Assembly: GCA_021186555.1 (NCBI GenBank)
Contig: JAJKFL010000330.1
Coordinates: 25,473,444-25,537,443 of the forward strand
Length of the DNA: 64,000 nt
Source: Reticulitermes speratus
Lineage: Eukaryota > Arthropoda > Insecta > Blattodea > Rhinotermitidae
Direction: 5' to 3'
Below, one piece after another: positions 61,644 to 64,000 of the stretch; positions within the stretch are counted from its first letter, which is position 1, and each line of letters begins with the position of its first letter. The notes under the pieces were generated by a model, which did not search any database, was not told where the DNA came from, and worked only from the letters and a program-made list of their open reading frames with translations. Both the position numbers and the translations under genes were made by a program.

Positions 61644-62092
61644 TGGGTGGGTGTGGTGGTGGTGTGGTGGTGGTGTGGTGGTGGTGTGGTGGTGGTGGTG
61701 GTGGTGTGGTGGTGGTGGTTGGTGGTGGTGTGGTGGTGTGGCGGTGGTGGTGGTGGTGGTGGTGGGTGGTGGTGGTTGGTGGTCGGTGGCGGTGGGGTGG
61801 CGGTGGCGGTGGCGGTGGCGGTGGCGGTGGCGGTGGCGGTGGCGGTGGCGGTGGCGGTGGCGGTGGCGTGGCGGTGGCGGTGGCGGTGGCGGTGGCGGTG
61901 GCGGTGGCGGTGGCGGTGGCGGTGGCGGTGGCGGTGGGTCGGTGCGGTGGCGGTGGCGGTGGCGGTGGCGGGGCGGTGGCGGTGGCGGTGGCGGTGGCGG
62001 TGGCGGTGGCGGTGGCGGTGGCGGTGGCGGTGGGGCGGTGGCGGTAGCGGTGGCGGTGGCGGTGGCGGTGGTGGTGGTGGTGGTGGTGGTGT
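61644..62092. repeat. (GGT)n / (GGTGGC)n minisatellite
   Basis: GTGGTGGT-type units occupy about 61644-61784. A nearly pure GGTGGC hexamer array follows to about 62071, and GGT units to 62092. The array is strongly strand-biased (G on plus). Frames of 140-181 codons on both strands encode only Gly/Val/Trp/Ala or Arg/His/Pro/Thr runs. They are artefacts, not proteins. Confidence 0.97.
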
Positions 62093-62512
62093 TGGTGTTT
62101 ATGTTGGTGTTGATGCGCGTTGGGATGATGACGACGGTGATCATGATAACATAACCATGTTATACACTATTTCTTTGAACGTTTAATACCCATTTCGCAC
62201 TAATTTGCGATATGGGAACTTGCTAAAACAACTCATTTAAACATGAGTTATTATTCGATTTGTCTAGTCCTCACATTAAAATGTTGGTTTTGGCTTTTCA
62301 ACAATTAGTAGTAGCAGATGTGTGTTTGTGACTTAACAAAAAGTGACAAGTCAGCTTGAAGTGCGTCAAAACATTTAGTTTTTAAGGCCTGTAACCCTTT
62401 TAAGCTGTAAATGATACCGTGCGAGGTTTTTTCTGTTAAACCCACAGAGAAAATGGGTTTATATGATGACGGCAGAACACCACTGCACAACTAAATGGGG
62501 AAATTATGCAGC

Positions 62513-62527
62513 GGGGGGGGGGGGGGG
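62513..62527. repeat. Poly-G run of 15
   Basis: Fifteen consecutive G. Its length may vary or be a sequencing artefact. Confidence 0.9.
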
Positions 62528-64000
62528 CTCGGGGCTATTGTTTGTGCTAATGGCAAGCGCCCAGCGCCAACACAGCTATAGCATATCTCATCTCTCTACA
62601 GCCGGCTTTTAGGGGTCGAGAAAAGAAAGAGACGTTGAATGAAAATTCACTCTTCAGAACAGTGATAATATAGCTTGTATATGCTCTTTTGCACTTCCAT
62701 AATAAATACATGGCATACACCTTAGGTCGATTTACAGTAAAGCATAATTATTTGTTTACATTATTAAGGGACGTCATTTCGTATCGCAAAAAATGCAGAG
62801 GATTACGCAATAAAGTTCTTGTCGCAGTGGTTGCTTCATTGTACCAACATTACGTTGGACACTATTCACCGTCTGTGATATGTATTTCACATACACGACA
62901 TTTCGGCAGCCAACTCTACTCTCGTCTACAGGTGATTAGTTGTCACACTGACAGATTTACTACGTTCTCATTTAATATTCGCAACGATTGAGATCGAAAC
63001 CGGAAAGCATCAGCCCGTATCCTATTGTTTATCTTATTATTCTTATATTCAAAAGTCTCCGTATGAAGACCATGGCAAAGCTAAATGCCGAAACGTAATG
63101 TACAACTCAGACATTGTAAAATGTGCAAAATCGTACCAGTAACAGCTACTCGAATATCTGTCAACAGTCTTCAATTAGACAACTTCAGTTTGTTTATTTT
63201 GTCATGCGGGATACAAACAAGACTGCAAATCAGTGCACACGCTCTAAGAACCGATAAAAGTGTCAGGATTTTAGGGGCCTGACCGCCATCCTAAAACTTC
63301 ATGCTTTATTACGGGCTGATGACACCCGTTCCAAACGTAAGGCTGTACGTGGACCTGTGACTACGACTTTAAAATACCAATCACCTAAATCCGCACTAAA
63401 TCTAACAAAATGTAAATGACGTTATATGTTGTCACATCCATTAACTGACTGTGTAAGAGCTGAGAACTGGTGATCACTTGAATCGTGGCAACTGGCTGAG
63501 AGAATGCAAGGCCCATCAAGATAAACGGTTCCTCAATTGACATTCTTGTTGAAGTCAAATATTGTCGCGGTGCTAACCTCCTCAGCGCAAACACACAACT
63601 TCAAGCATCCAAATTCTCGTATTCTATCCCAGTGTGCCACAAATGTCTGTTGAAAGAACGTGGACCAGACGTTCTGAACACTGATGTCTAACCGAACGGC
63701 ATTCTGAATCCTCTGAAGCAGGCTAGACGACAATATGGAGATTGTCTTGTCCGCAAACGATAGCGAACACAGTTTTCGATTTGTACTTCTGTCTATAGAA
63801 CAGATACAAATCATACGGTTAGTGGTCCACATTGCTGTCCGCAGTGTAGAGTGTCAGCATAGAACGTGTCGTTTCACATCTGTTATTTATTAACTTCGAG
63901 AAGTGAATGAAACGACGGAGTCTACGAAACACTTTCTCCCACGTCTTTACTCTAATCATAAGGCAAAACTGCAAAAACAAGAATAGATGCCCAAAAATAT
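62528..64000. other. No recognisable gene; hammerhead-like motif at about 63062-63100
   Basis: Near 63065-63100 the plus strand reads TATGAAGACCATGGCA, a loop, then TGCCGAAACGTAATG, a degenerate member of the motif set with a GGCA/TGCC stem. Frames of 99 and 100 codons in this stretch show no known domain. Confidence 0.4.

Noticed and set aside
61599-62186. Several frames of 140-181 codons on both strands
   Set aside because: All are translations of the GGT/GGTGGC array and have no coding signal.

Overview
This window reads as intergenic or intronic DNA from a large, repeat-rich arthropod genome, most probably an insect. The AT-rich composition, several tRNA-derived SINE families with target-site duplications, a mariner transposase relic, LINE 3' ends and abundant microsatellites all point that way. 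Some repeats resemble ones I associate with cockroach and termite (Blattodea) assemblies, but I could not search any database, so this is a guess. I found no convincing host protein-coding exon, no functional tRNA or rRNA gene, and no bacterial or viral gene. The open frames present are short, or explained by repeats, or not recognised.

Layout. 0-5 kb: (ATT)n tracts, a minus-strand SINE (family C), an unclassified GC-richer segment, a LINE 3' end with a (TTAG)n tail, and the first tRNA-Leu-like SINE (family A). 6.8-11.3 kb: family B SINEs, a LINE 3' end, a decayed mariner transposase at 7.6-8.5 kb whose DNA-binding segment has become a 12-copy 21-bp minisatellite, and a 19-bp perfect hairpin. 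14-20 kb: a long inverted repeat, a composite two-part SINE at 15.4 kb, family D and B SINEs. 20-30 kb: mostly unique AT-rich sequence, one SINE with a shared core domain, a LINE reverse-transcriptase C-terminus at 28 kb, and a 44/45-bp minisatellite at 30 kb. 31-45 kb: family A SINEs, a VNTR-bearing retroelement with a (TAA)n tail at 36 kb, a second composite SINE at 42 kb, three hairpin elements, and one of those hairpins inserted in an approximately 146-bp tandem repeat. 47-64 kb: degenerate tandem repeats, more hairpins, three more family A SINEs, a second inverted copy of the VNTR retroelement at 58.7-59.1 kb, and a large (GGTGGC)n array at 61.6-62.1 kb.

There is no gene network to describe. 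What connects the window is retrotransposition and tandem expansion. All eight family A insertions keep recognisable target-site duplications (8-14 bp), so this family was recently active. The three most interesting items are the minisatellite born in frame inside a mariner gene, the composite SINE that spread as a unit (two copies with the same internal junction), and a dispersed hairpin family carrying hammerhead-ribozyme-like cores (CTGATGA, stem, GAAA), possibly remnants of Penelope-like retroelements.
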